A stretch of DNA of 32,614 nucleotides, taken from contig JAFIHI010000084.1 of assembly GCA_017848755.1 (NCBI GenBank), forward strand, positions 1 through 32,614, in the 5' to 3' direction. This DNA is from Nakamurella sp. (lineage in GTDB: Bacteria > Actinomycetota > Actinomycetes > Mycobacteriales > Nakamurellaceae). The position numbers and the translations under genes were made by a program. Shown here piece by piece: positions 7,267 through 15,027 of the stretch (its first letter is position 1; each line of letters opens with the position of its first letter). Under the pieces are notes generated by a model. It ran no database searches. It had not been told where the DNA came from and was given only the letters and a program-made list of their open reading frames with translations.

Positions 7267-9288
7267 GTGATGAGATTCGCCGACCCCGCCGACCCTGCCG
7301 ACGGTGCCCACAGTGCCAACTGCGCCGATCTGGTGCGTGCCGCGGCGCAGCGCACCCCGGCCGGCCCCGCGCTCATCGGCGCCTGGGGCACGCGCAGCTG
7401 GGCACAACTGGACGCGGCTATCGACGCTGGCGTCCCCGTGTTCCGTGCTGGCGTCCCGGCGCCCGGTGCCGACAGTCCGGACGCGCGCCCGGCGGATCGG
7501 GTGGTCCTCGCCCTGCCGACCGGCCCCGAGCTCGCGGCGGCGCTGTTCGCCGTGTTCCGCGCGGGCCTGGTGGCCGTCCCCGTCGACCCGAGGCGGACGG
7601 ATATCGCATGGGTCGTGCGTCGGGTGGGCGCCACCCATGTCGTCACCGACGCGGTCCCGGATGCATCGGCCCAGATCACGGCCCAGATCACCACGGGCGC
7701 GCAGGTCGCCGCGTGGTGGGGAAGCGACACGCCGGCTCGGGCGCGCACACGGGCTGCCTATGACGATGTTCGCGGCGGCGCACAGTCCGGCGGGGAGGAT
7801 CTGGCCCTGCTCGCGCGCGCTGCCCGGCAGGGTCCGCCCGTCATGCTCCCGCACCGTGCGCTGATCGCTGCGGCGCGGGCGATCTCCGGTGCCGAGCCGG
7901 TCGCCATGGGGCCTGCCGATCGGGTGCTGCAGGTGCTTCCGCTGTTCCACGTGGTCGGACTCGTCACCGCTTTCCTGCCGGCGGCGCTCGCCGGCGCGGC
8001 GGTGGTGGTACCGGACCCGAACGGCTCCACGACTCCGGCCGAGGCGGCGCTCGCCGCCGTGCGCACGCACCGCGTCTCGGTGTTACCGGCCGAGCCGACG
8101 CTCTACCGGCAACTGGACCGCATCGACGGCTTCGAGCGGGCGCTGGCGACCGTGCGGCTGATGACCTCGGGATCGTCGCCGCTCGACCCGGTGGACTTCG
8201 CGACCATCAGGACGGCCACCGGACAGGCGGTCCGCGAGGGCTACGGAATCTCTGAGGCCGCGTCCGCAGTGACTTCGACGCTGATGTCGCCGTCCGCGAA
8301 GGCGGGCTCCGTCGGCCGGGCCTATCCGGGCGTCGAGGTGCGCATCCTCGGCGACAGTCCTTCGGTAGCAACGGATTCCGCGCCGAGTGCCAGTGCGGCC
8401 GCCGCCACGATCGCCGAGACGAGCACCGAAGCCGGTACCGAGTCCGGTGACGATGCCGGTGCCGGAACGGCTGCCGCCGCGCCCACGGGCGGGGATGAGA
8501 CTGGGCTGGGCGCCGTCATACCCGCCGTCGAATCTGCAGTCCCGGCCACCGGCGAGACGCGAGAGGGACGCAGCGGCGCGGTCTTCGACGAGCTCACCGA
8601 CCTTGCCGAACTGTCCGCGCCCGGCGGGGATGTCGGGCCGATCGCGATCCGCGGCGACACCCTGTTCACCGGGTACTGGCCCGACGGCCGGTCCGGTCCC
8701 GATGCGGACGGCTGGTTCGTGACCGGCGACATCGGCTACTTCGACGACGCGGGCGAACTGCATCTGGTCGACCGCGCGGAGGAGGCCGTCACCGTCGCCG
8801 GATTCACCGTCTACCCGCGTGAGGTGGAAGACGCCTTGGTCCGGCATCCGCTGGTGGCCGACGCGGCCGTGGTCGGCATGCCCGGTCGTGGGGGCGAGAC
8901 TGTGGTGGCGGCGCTCGTCGCCAAGGCCGGAACGCGGCCGACCTCGAGCGACGTCGGCGAGTTCGTGGCCTCCTTGTTGCCGCCGTTCAAGAGGCCGACC
9001 GACTACCGGCTGGTCGACGTGCTCCCGCGGACCGAGGTCGGCCGGCTCGACCGCGCCACGGTGCGCCGGGACTTCGCGGCGAGCCGCGGCATCGACCTGC
9101 TGCCCCCGGTGCGGTTGCGTCCGGCCGACGACCCGGATCGTGCGGTGGGGCCAGGCGTCGGGCCGGTGGCCGACCGTGACCAGGGGCCGGAGCGTGCGGC
9201 GGGGCTGAATCGCTTGGGGCGGCGGCTCCCCGCTGCGGACAGCGGCCGAGGGCGCAGCGCCCGCGACACCGACGAGGACCTGTTCTAG
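7267..9288 (+). CDS. Degenerate acyl-CoA synthetase-like (ANL superfamily) protein
   Basis: 673-aa member of the adenylate-forming ANL superfamily. Recognisable blocks are LPLFHVVGLVTAF, YGISEA (A5), GWFVTGDIGYFDDAGELHLVDR-type A7, and VTVAGFTVYPREVEDAL (A8). Two catalytic elements are missing. The ATP phosphate loop (normally TSGTTGxPKG) is replaced by ARAARQGPP between LALL and VMLPHRAL. The A10 lysine (PRTxxGKxxR) is Arg in PRTEVGRLDR. A roughly 90-residue Ala/Thr/Ser-rich insert (about 366-455) splits the C-terminal half of the large domain, and a low-complexity tail of about 45 residues follows A10. It may be a non-catalytic scaffold or a decaying ligase. GTG at 7267 or ATG at 7270 could start it. 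It stands alone, upstream of a repeat tract and a DUF488 gene. Confidence 0.8.
   Translation: MMRFADPADPADGAHSANCADLVRAAAQRTPAGPALIGAWGTRSWAQLDAAIDAGVPVFRAGVPAPGADSPDARPADRVVLALPTGPELAAALFAVFRAGLVAVPVDPRRTDIAWVVRRVGATHVVTDAVPDASAQITAQITTGAQVAAWWGSDTPARARTRAAYDDVRGGAQSGGEDLALLARAARQGPPVMLPHRALIAAARAISGAEPVAMGPADRVLQVLPLFHVVGLVTAFLPAALAGAAVVVPDPNGSTTPAEAALAAVRTHRVSVLPAEPTLYRQLDRIDGFERALATVRLMTSGSSPLDPVDFATIRTATGQAVREGYGISEAASAVTSTLMSPSAKAGSVGRAYPGVEVRILGDSPSVATDSAPSASAAAATIAETSTEAGTESGDDAGAGTAAAAPTGGDETGLGAVIPAVESAVPATGETREGRSGAVFDELTDLAELSAPGGDVGPIAIRGDTLFTGYWPDGRSGPDADGWFVTGDIGYFDDAGELHLVDRAEEAVTVAGFTVYPREVEDALVRHPLVADAAVVGMPGRGGETVVAALVAKAGTRPTSSDVGEFVASLLPPFKRPTDYRLVDVLPRTEVGRLDRATVRRDFAASRGIDLLPPVRLRPADDPDRAVGPGVGPVADRDQGPERAAGLNRLGRRLPAADSGRGRSARDTDEDLF
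7759..7777 (+). repeat. Dispersed short repeat, partial copy
   Basis: TATGACGATGTTCGCGGCG inside the AMP-ligase-like gene. The last 17 bases are identical to 22452-22468. It sits just before the place where the P-loop is lost. Confidence 0.6.
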
Positions 9289-9329
9289 ACGGTTTCCAGA
9301 CGGTGGAGGAGATTCGGACGCGAGGCAGC

Positions 9330-9389
9330 GCGCACACATAGAGGGCGCACATATAAAGGGCACACACGGAGAGGGCGTACACGGAATAC
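9330..9389 (+). repeat. 15-bp imperfect tandem repeat upstream of DUF488 gene
   Basis: Four 15-bp units (9330-9344, 9345-9359, 9360-9374, 9375-9389) of the form GCGCACACATAGAGG, with a degenerate fifth unit running into the ribosome binding site. It fills most of the gap between the AMP-ligase-like gene and the DUF488 gene. Confidence 0.85.
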
Positions 9390-9415
9390 CCGCATACGAA
9401 AAGAGGATGAGTGCG

Positions 9416-9766
9416 ATGGATCTGGCGGTCAAACGTGTCTACGACGAGCCCGCCGAAACGGACGGCTACCGGGTGCTGGTCGACCGGCTGTGGCCGCGAG
9501 GCCTGTCGAAAGACCGTGCGGCACTGGATGAATGGGTGAAGGAACTCGGCCCGTCGACGGAACTGCGGAAGTGGTTCGGGCACGACGTGGCGAAGTGGCA
9601 GGCCTTCCGGGAGAAGTACCGTGCGGAGCTGGCCGGTGCCGCCGAGCTGTGGCGGCCGATCGTGGCGAAGGCACGGTCGGAGAAGGTCACCCTCCTATTC
9701 GGGGCATCCGACAGCGACCACAATCAGGCGGTCGTGCTCAAGGAGTTCCTGCTCGAACAGCGCTGA
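9416..9766 (+). CDS. DUF488 family protein
   Basis: 116-aa cytoplasmic protein with the DUF488 signature at its start, VKRVYDEPAETDGYRVLVDR followed by LWPRGLSKD. Later blocks are LRKWFGHDVAKWQAFREKY and VTLLFGASDSDHNQAVVLKE. The function of the family is not established. I chose ATG 9416 because AAGAGG (9401-9406) lies 9 nt upstream; ATG 9407 directly abuts that purine tract and would leave no spacing. The gene appears monocistronic, preceded by a 15-bp repeat tract and followed by a 190-bp gap. Confidence 0.85.
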   Translation: MDLAVKRVYDEPAETDGYRVLVDRLWPRGLSKDRAALDEWVKELGPSTELRKWFGHDVAKWQAFREKYRAELAGAAELWRPIVAKARSEKVTLLFGASDSDHNQAVVLKEFLLEQR

Positions 9767-9805
9767 GGACGCGAATCTCGTCATACTCGAACCTCGTCAT
9801 AGCCG
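9765..9805 (-). repeat. Dispersed CGAGTATGACGA repeat with a second tandem copy
   Basis: The minus strand carries CGAGTATGACGA at 9778-9789, followed by GATTCGCG. On the plus strand two 16-bp units (9774-9789 and 9790-9805) repeat with few mismatches (AATCTCGTCATACTCG / AACCTCGTCATAGCCG). It starts at the DUF488 stop codon. Confidence 0.7.
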
Positions 9806-9958
9806 GACATCCGATAGTTGGACGACCGAAGATGACGCACAATGACATTTCGGCGCGGTTCCCGGCGGCCCTGATGCCCGGTAGTGGATACCAGGTAAGG
9901 GACACCAGGCGGGGACCGGCTCGGAGATGACGACCGATATCCCGCGAAGGAGACGGCT

Positions 9959-11131
9959 GTGCGGCTGACCCCGATCGACCGCGAACTGCCCACCGACGAG
10001 GCACAGGACCTGATCGACCTGACGCGACAGTTCACCGACCGCGAGTTGCTGCCGCGGGCGTCGGCGGCGGAGGCGGCGGGCGAGTTCCCGCGCGCGCTGA
10101 TGGCGACGCTCGGCGAGATGGGGCTGCTGTCGCTGCCGTACCCCGAGGAATACGGCGGGGGCGGACAGCCGACGGCGGTCTATCTCCAGGTGCTCGAGGA
10201 GCTCGCGCGCGGCTGGTTGACAGTGGCGATGGGTGTGTCGGTGCACGTGCTCGCGTGCCATGGGGTGGCCGAGTTCGGCTCCGCGGCGCAACGCGAGAAG
10301 TACCTGCCGGACATGCTGTCCGGCCGCACCCTCGGCGCCTACTGCCTGTCCGAGCCGCATGCGGGGTCGGACCCGGCGGCGATGCGCACCCGGGCCGAGC
10401 GGCTGCCCGGTGCGCGCGGCTACGTGGTGACCGGCGAGAAGGCGTGGATCACGCACGGCCCGATCGCGGACTTCTACCTGCTGCTGGCCCGGACCTCGGA
10501 CGAGGGCGCGCACGGCATCAGCGCGTTCCACGTGCCGGCGGGCGAGGCGGGCCTGTCCGCGCTACCGGTCGAACACAAGATGGGCGTGCGTGGATCGCCG
10601 ACCTCCGGCGTGCGGTTCGACGGGGTGCGGGTGTCTGCCGAGCAGCTGATCGGCCGCGAGGGCCAGGGTTTCGCCATCGCGATGTCGGCGCTCAACACCG
10701 GCCGGCTCGGGATCGCCGCCTGCGCAGTGGGTCTCGCGCAGACGGCGCTGGACGAGGCCGTCGCCTACGCCCGGCAGCGGCATGCCTTCGGGCGGCCGAT
10801 CGACGCGTTCCAAGGCGTCTCGTTCCTCCTAGCCGACGCCGCTGCCCGGATCACCGCGGCCCGCCAGCTCTACCTCTATGCCGCCCGCCGCAAGGACGCC
10901 GGGCTGCCGTTCGCCACCGAAGCCGCAATGGCCAAGCTGACGGCGACGGACACGGCGATGGCGGTGACGACGGACGTGGTGCAGGTGTTCGGAGGCGCGG
11001 GATACGTGGAGGATCATCCCGTGGAGCGATACATGCGGGAGGCGAAGGTGCTGCAGATCGTGGAGGGCACGAACCAGATCCAGCGACTGGTGGTCGCGCG
11101 GGCGCTACGCGGGGCGGAGGCTCGCAAATGA
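9959..11131 (+). CDS. Acyl-CoA dehydrogenase
   Basis: FAD-dependent acyl-CoA dehydrogenase of 390 aa, full length for the family, catalysing alpha,beta-desaturation of an acyl-CoA with electron transfer to ETF. Visible marks: YCLSEPHAGSDPAAMRTRA (FAD/substrate loop), GEKAWITHG, the arginine-containing RHAFGRPIDAFQ helix, QVFGGAGYVEDHPVERYMR, and the catalytic glutamate Glu369 in VEGTNQIQR. The GTG at 9959 is preceded by AAGGAG seven nt upstream. Its stop overlaps the next gene's start (ATGA), so it is co-transcribed with the glutaredoxin-like gene. Chain-length or branched-chain specificity cannot be told from the sequence. Confidence 0.93.
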   Translation: MRLTPIDRELPTDEAQDLIDLTRQFTDRELLPRASAAEAAGEFPRALMATLGEMGLLSLPYPEEYGGGGQPTAVYLQVLEELARGWLTVAMGVSVHVLACHGVAEFGSAAQREKYLPDMLSGRTLGAYCLSEPHAGSDPAAMRTRAERLPGARGYVVTGEKAWITHGPIADFYLLLARTSDEGAHGISAFHVPAGEAGLSALPVEHKMGVRGSPTSGVRFDGVRVSAEQLIGREGQGFAIAMSALNTGRLGIAACAVGLAQTALDEAVAYARQRHAFGRPIDAFQGVSFLLADAAARITAARQLYLYAARRKDAGLPFATEAAMAKLTATDTAMAVTTDVVQVFGGAGYVEDHPVERYMREAKVLQIVEGTNQIQRLVVARALRGAEARK

Positions 11132-11211
11132 GCCCGGAAATGAGCGCGGAAGTGGGTTCGGAGATGGGCGCGGACGTGAGCCCAGACATGGGTCCAGACT
11201 TGGGTTCAGCC
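11128..11211 (+). repeat. 12-bp tandem repeat at the 5' end of the glutaredoxin-like gene
   Basis: Seven 12-bp units of the type ATGAGCCCGGAA / ATGAGCGCGGAA / GTGGGTTCGGAG, encoding (M/V/L)(S/G)x(E/D) repeats. Several units begin with ATG or GTG, giving a chain of in-frame potential starts. Confidence 0.85.
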
Positions 11212-11502
11212 GCGACGCCCTCGTCGACACCCGAGCCGGCCCTCGGCTGGACCGGCGACCGGCCGCGTGTGATGCTGCTCACCCGCCCGGCCTGCCACCT
11301 GTGCGAGCCCGTCCGCGCGGTGGTCGTGGAGGTCTGCCGCGAAACCGGGGACTTCTGGGTCGAGGCCGACGTCGATGACGACGCGGAACTGCGCGCCGAG
11401 TACGGGGAACAGATCCCGGTCGTCCTGGTCGACGGCCGATTCCTCGCCTCGTTCACCGTCGATGCCGACGAGCTGCGGCGCGCATTGAAGCACGGATTGT
11501 AA
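11128..11502 (+). CDS. Glutaredoxin-like (DUF836 type) thiol protein
   Basis: 124-aa protein with a thioredoxin-fold domain from about residue 46: VMLLTRPACHLCEPV carries the redox pair Cys56-His-Leu-Cys59, followed by the cis-proline segment IPVVLVDG and a short C-terminal helix. It matches in position the glutaredoxin-like gene that precedes hemA in mycobacteria (Rv0508 type). The first 28 residues are a 4-residue repeat (MSPE/MSAE/VGSE type) of no known role. The start overlaps the acyl-CoA dehydrogenase stop by ATGA. A start downstream of the repeat lacks a good candidate codon with a binding site. Confidence 0.82.
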   Translation: MSPEMSAEVGSEMGADVSPDMGPDLGSAATPSSTPEPALGWTGDRPRVMLLTRPACHLCEPVRAVVVEVCRETGDFWVEADVDDDAELRAEYGEQIPVVLVDGRFLASFTVDADELRRALKHGL

Positions 11503-11519
11503 CTCAACCACCAGTGACT

Positions 11520-11548
11520 TTGTGCCCGGGTTCACAAGTGACTACAGT
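11520..11548 (+). promoter_or_regulatory. Rex operator overlapping the rex promoter
   Basis: TTGTGCCCGGGTTCACAA (11520-11537) matches the 18-bp Rex consensus TTGTGAA-N4-TTCACAA, with one perfect and one 5/7 half-site. Its first six bases act as a -35 (TTGTGC), spaced 17 nt from a -10 TACAGT (11543-11548), so bound Rex would cover the promoter. The rex GTG is 74 nt further downstream. Autorepression by Rex, relieved at high NADH/NAD+, is expected. Confidence 0.75.
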
Positions 11549-11622
11549 CATGCGTGGCGGCGGGGCGGATCACGCCGGTCGCCGCGGCCTCGTCGGGCCA
11601 ATCTCCTGTAGTCGGTCGGTAG

Positions 11623-12378
11623 GTGAGCACGATAGTCGCGGACGGTGCTACTGCGGGCGGACCCGCGCGCTTGCCCCCCATAGGTGCGGCGCCGGGGCCC
11701 GGCTTACGGCTGCGCACGATCCCGGAGGCGACGGTCGCCCGGCTCACCGCGTACTTGCGGGTACTGGACCGCTGCGCGATGGTGGGCGCGGAGCTGCGCG
11801 GTGACGGCACGATCTCGTCCGATGAGCTGGCAGGTTTGGTCGGCGTCAACCCCGCGAAACTACGGAAAGACCTGTCGTATCTCGGGTCTCACGGAACCCG
11901 CGGTGTCGGCTATGACGCCGCCGCGTTGCGCTCGACGCTGCAACAGGCGCTCGGCGCACACGAGACCTATCCGGTGGCGGTGGTCGGCGTCGGCCATCTC
12001 GGCAGCGCTTTGGCTGCCTACCCGGGCTTTCCCGCCCGTGGCTTCCCCGTCCGCGCCTTGTTCGACACGGATCCGCTGAAGATCGGCCGCCCGGTCGCCG
12101 GGATTACCGTGTCCGATATCCGCGAGGCGGCCCTGGTGTGCCGTCGTGAGGATGTCGTCATCGGCGTCATCGCGACGCCGGAGCCGGCCGCGCAGCGGGT
12201 TGCGGACGTGCTGGTCGCCGCCGGCGTCCGATCCATCCTGGGCTTCGCGCCGGGGCAGCTCACGGTCCCCGCCGATGTCGAGGTGCGGCGGGTCGACCTG
12301 GCACTGGAGCTGCAACTGCTGGCATTCCACGAGATACGCCGTGGCGACGTCGCGGCCCCGCGGCAGGCGGTGCCATGA
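11623..12378 (+). CDS. rex: Redox-sensing transcriptional repressor Rex
   Basis: 251-aa NADH/NAD+-responsive repressor. The N-terminal winged helix (about 33-95) includes TISSDELAGLVGVNPAKLRK and DLSYLGSHGTRGVGYD, typical of Rex. A Rossmann domain follows with GVGHLG at 122-127, ALFDTDPLKIGRPVAGI, and a C-terminal LALELQLLAFHE swapped helix. The GTG start at 11623 follows the operator/promoter at 11520-11548. In Streptomyces rex heads a rex-hemACD operon; here hemD follows rex directly and hemA and hemC are missing. Confidence 0.93.
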   Translation: MSTIVADGATAGGPARLPPIGAAPGPGLRLRTIPEATVARLTAYLRVLDRCAMVGAELRGDGTISSDELAGLVGVNPAKLRKDLSYLGSHGTRGVGYDAAALRSTLQQALGAHETYPVAVVGVGHLGSALAAYPGFPARGFPVRALFDTDPLKIGRPVAGITVSDIREAALVCRREDVVIGVIATPEPAAQRVADVLVAAGVRSILGFAPGQLTVPADVEVRRVDLALELQLLAFHEIRRGDVAAPRQAVP

Positions 12379-12476
12379 CCCGGACATCGTCACGGCCACA
12401 GTCACAGCCTCAGCCATCGCCCCAGTCACGGCCGCAGGCAGCGAAACCCACGACACCGAAAACCGAGGAGCTGGTG

Positions 12477-14006
12477 ATGGACAGTGCCGTTGGTGCGGCT
12501 GACATCGGGCGGATCTCCTTCGTCGGAGCAGGCCCCGGCGATCCTGGTCTGCTGACCGTCCGGGCGGCGGCGGCGCTCCGCGGGGCTGCCATGCTGGTGA
12601 CCGATCCAGACGTGTCCGAGGCGATCACGGCGCTCGCGCCGGCCGCCGAGATTACGCACGCCGTGGGCAATCCCGACCAGGTCGCGGCGGAACTGCTCCG
12701 GGCGGCGCGTGCCGGGCGGTCGGTGGTGCGACTGGTCGCGGGCGGAGTGTTCACGGCCGATCCGGTGGTCGCCGAGATCGCGGCCGTCGCCGGCTCGTCC
12801 GTGCCGTTCGATGTGGTGCCCGGGCTTCCTGCGGCCGTCGCCGCCGCCGCGTATGCCGGCATCCCCGTCGGGTCCGTGCACACGGTGGCCGACGTGCGGG
12901 CAGCATCCGACTGGACGAGGTTGGCCGCCGCGCCGGGAACACTGCTGCTGCAGGCCACCGCCGGGCACCTGTCCGACACGGCCACCGCGCTGGCGGAGGC
13001 CGGGATCGATCCGGCGACGCCAGCCAGCGTGACCGCCGGGGCGACGCTCGCGACCCAGCGCACCGCGCAGGGCACGGTCGCCACTCTCGATGCCATCGGC
13101 GGCGAATTCACCGGACCGTTGGTGATCATCGTCGGTGCCGGCGTGGCGCAGCGGGAGTCGTTGTCCTGGTGGGAGTCTCGCGCGCTCTACAGTTGGCGCG
13201 TGCTCGTCCCGCAGACGCGGGACCACGATTCGGGCATGATCGATCGCATCGTCGCGCACGGCGGCATCCCGACGCTCGTGCCGACCGTCGCGGTGGAGCC
13301 GCCGCGCAGTCCCGCGCAGATGGAGCGGTCGGTCAAGGGCCTGGTCGACGGGCGCTACCAGTGGATCGTGTTCAGCTCCACGAACTCGGTGCGGGCCATC
13401 TGGGAGAAGTTCACCGAGTTCGGGTTGGATTCGCGGGCGCTGTCCGGCGTTCGGGTGGCTTGCGTCGATGCGGCCACCGCGCAGGCCGTGCAGGACCTCG
13501 GCATCACGCCGGATCTGCTGTCCGAGCGTCCCGACTACTCGGTCGGCCTGCTCGACGTGTTCCCGGACTTCGATGACGTCTTCGATCCCGTCGACCGGGT
13601 GCTGCTGCCGCGCGCGGACATCGCCACCGAGACGTTGGCCGAGGGGCTGCGGGAACGCGGCTGGGAGGTCGACGATGTGACGGCGTACCGGACGGTGCGG
13701 GCCGCCCCGCCGTCTGCCGACATCCGCGAGGCCATCAAATCGGGCGGCTTCGAGGCGGTGTGTTTTACGTCGGCGTCGACGGTGCGGAACCTCGTCGGCA
13801 TCGCCGGGAAACCGCATGCGCGGACCATCGTCGCGTGCCTGGGGCCGAAGACCGCGGAGACGGCACGGGAGTTCGGACTGCGGGTCGACGTGCTTCCGGA
13901 GGCACCCGACGTGGCGCTGCTGGTGCAGTCGCTCGCGTCGCATGCGGCGCGATTGCGCGCGGAGGGTGCCCTGCCCCCGCCGCGCAAGGCGCCGCGCCGC
14001 AAGTAA
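12477..14006 (+). CDS. hemD: HemD fusion: SUMT-like domain + uroporphyrinogen-III synthase
   Basis: Closely resembles the mycobacterial HemD fusion (Rv0511). The first half is a SUMT/CobA-like methyltransferase fold (ISFVGAGPGDPGLLTVRAAA), but its usual GDPxxFGR loop is degraded to LVAGGVFTADP, so methylation is doubtful. The second half, from about WWESRALYSWRVLVP, is uroporphyrinogen-III synthase, which closes and inverts ring D of hydroxymethylbilane: VEPPRSPAQME, WIVFSSTNSVRA, LLPRADIATETLAEGL, VTAYRTVRA, FTSASTVRNL. I prefer ATG 12477 (509 aa), with GAGGAG 6 nt upstream. An in-frame ATG at 12375 overlaps the rex stop but would add a 34-residue Ser/Pro/Gln repeat. hemA and hemC do not precede it and hemB does not follow. 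Confidence 0.92.
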   Translation: MDSAVGAADIGRISFVGAGPGDPGLLTVRAAAALRGAAMLVTDPDVSEAITALAPAAEITHAVGNPDQVAAELLRAARAGRSVVRLVAGGVFTADPVVAEIAAVAGSSVPFDVVPGLPAAVAAAAYAGIPVGSVHTVADVRAASDWTRLAAAPGTLLLQATAGHLSDTATALAEAGIDPATPASVTAGATLATQRTAQGTVATLDAIGGEFTGPLVIIVGAGVAQRESLSWWESRALYSWRVLVPQTRDHDSGMIDRIVAHGGIPTLVPTVAVEPPRSPAQMERSVKGLVDGRYQWIVFSSTNSVRAIWEKFTEFGLDSRALSGVRVACVDAATAQAVQDLGITPDLLSERPDYSVGLLDVFPDFDDVFDPVDRVLLPRADIATETLAEGLRERGWEVDDVTAYRTVRAAPPSADIREAIKSGGFEAVCFTSASTVRNLVGIAGKPHARTIVACLGPKTAETAREFGLRVDVLPEAPDVALLVQSLASHAARLRAEGALPPPRKAPRRK

Positions 14007-14017
14007 GCCGCAAGTAA
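13996..14017 (+). repeat. 11-bp tandem duplication of the hemD stop region
   Basis: GCCGCAAGTAA occurs twice head to tail (13996-14006 and 14007-14017). The first copy contains the hemD stop codon, so the stop has been duplicated. Confidence 0.85.
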
Positions 14018-14096
14018 TCCGGGTCCGCGCACGCCGTGGCGCCCAAAGCTGCTCGGACACCTGGGTGGTGGAGCACCTATCGCTACGCTAGGCACC

Positions 14097-14969
14097 ATGA
14101 CCACACCACCGCCCCCGGCCGCGCCCGACCCCTGGTCTGATCAGCCCGGGCAATCCGGTCAGCCCGGCGATGCGCAGCAGCCCCATGGCAGTCCCGGGTA
14201 CCCCCAACCGCCCTACGGCGGCCCGGCCGACCCGCAGCCCGGATACTCGCAGCCGGGCTACTACCCGCAGCCCGGGTATCCCCAACCGGCGTACACCCCG
14301 CCGGCCTACAGCCCGCCCACCTATCCGCAAGCGGGATCGGGCGGCTATGGCACGCCCGCATATCCGGGCGTTCCGGCGTATCCGGCCTACGGCGGGCAGC
14401 AGCCCGGGTACTCCCCGGCCGCGCCCGAGCCGACCTCGCCGCCGGCCCGCCCCGGGGCGGTCTCCACCGCGTTCTGGTTGTGGATGCTCATCCTGGTCGC
14501 CGGCATCGTCTCGACGGTGATCCTGTTCTCCAGCAACTACTTCGCCGAGATCGAGGCGGCGCTGCGAGATCAGATCGCGGCCGACAGCGGCACCACCCAC
14601 GTCGCCGTGGCGATCGGTGAGAACGTCGTCCGAGCAGCCGTGATCGGGTCGGCTGCCGTGTCCCTCTTCATCTACCTCTTCTTCGGACTGAAGATGTTCA
14701 CCGGCCGGAACTGGGCGCGCATCGTGCTCACCGTGCTGGGCGGGATCTCCGTGCTCTCGGGGCTCGCCGGCGCGGCGGCCTTCACCGGCGCGAACGCGCT
14801 GGGCAACAGCGGCGTCTCGGTGCTCCAGCCCGGTTCTGTGGTGGCCGCGACGTGGATCCAGGTAGTTCTCGCCGCGATCGGGATCATCCTCATGTACCTC
14901 CCCGCCTCGAACCGCTACTTCCGGGATTCCAGGATCTACCGTGTTCAGCGCCGTCAACTGCGAGTATGA
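14097..14969 (+). CDS. Membrane protein with long Pro/Tyr/Gly-rich N-terminus
   Basis: 290-aa protein of unknown function. Residues 1-120 are low-complexity Pro/Gly/Gln/Tyr with repeated QPGY/QPAY motifs, expected to be disordered and cytoplasmic. The rest has about four membrane helices (AFWLWMLILVAGIVSTVILF; VIGSAAVSLFIYLFFGL; IVLTVLGGISVLSGLAGAAAF; WIQVVLAAIGIILMYL), ending in a basic tail. Actinobacteria carry many such proline-rich DUF-type membrane proteins. The ATG at 14097 has no clear ribosome binding site but a TACGCT -10-like box lies a few bases upstream, so a leaderless transcript is possible. It occupies the place where hemB and Rv0513-like genes usually lie. Confidence 0.75.
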   Translation: MTTPPPPAAPDPWSDQPGQSGQPGDAQQPHGSPGYPQPPYGGPADPQPGYSQPGYYPQPGYPQPAYTPPAYSPPTYPQAGSGGYGTPAYPGVPAYPAYGGQQPGYSPAAPEPTSPPARPGAVSTAFWLWMLILVAGIVSTVILFSSNYFAEIEAALRDQIAADSGTTHVAVAIGENVVRAAVIGSAAVSLFIYLFFGLKMFTGRNWARIVLTVLGGISVLSGLAGAAAFTGANALGNSGVSVLQPGSVVAATWIQVVLAAIGIILMYLPASNRYFRDSRIYRVQRRQLRV

Positions 14970-14983
14970 CGATGTTCGCCGCG
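14961..14983 (+). repeat. Dispersed CGAGTATGACGA repeat
   Basis: CGAGTATGACGA followed by TGTTCGCCGCG at the 3' end of the preceding membrane-protein gene; the copy contains its TGA stop codon. Confidence 0.7.
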
Positions 14984-15027
14984 CATGCGCGGTCGGGCAC
15001 GCGGCGGGGAACCGGTAGGTTCTAGGG

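Noticed and set aside
9330-9389. CRISPR array
   Set aside because: The 15-bp units are contiguous with no unique spacers; no cas genes are in the window.
8083-9432. 449-codon minus-strand frame opposite the AMP-ligase-like gene
   Set aside because: Same kind of shadow; the plus-strand protein has clear ANL motifs and the minus-strand product has none.
12375-12476. Use of ATG 12375 as the hemD start
   Set aside because: It would add a Ser/Pro/Gln low-complexity stretch absent from relatives, whereas ATG 12477 has GAGGAG at the right distance. It cannot be fully excluded because it overlaps the rex stop.
12426-14060. Long open frame of 544 codons on the minus strand opposite hemD
   Set aside because: It is the antisense shadow of a well-conserved gene; its translation is Arg/His/Gly-rich without domains.
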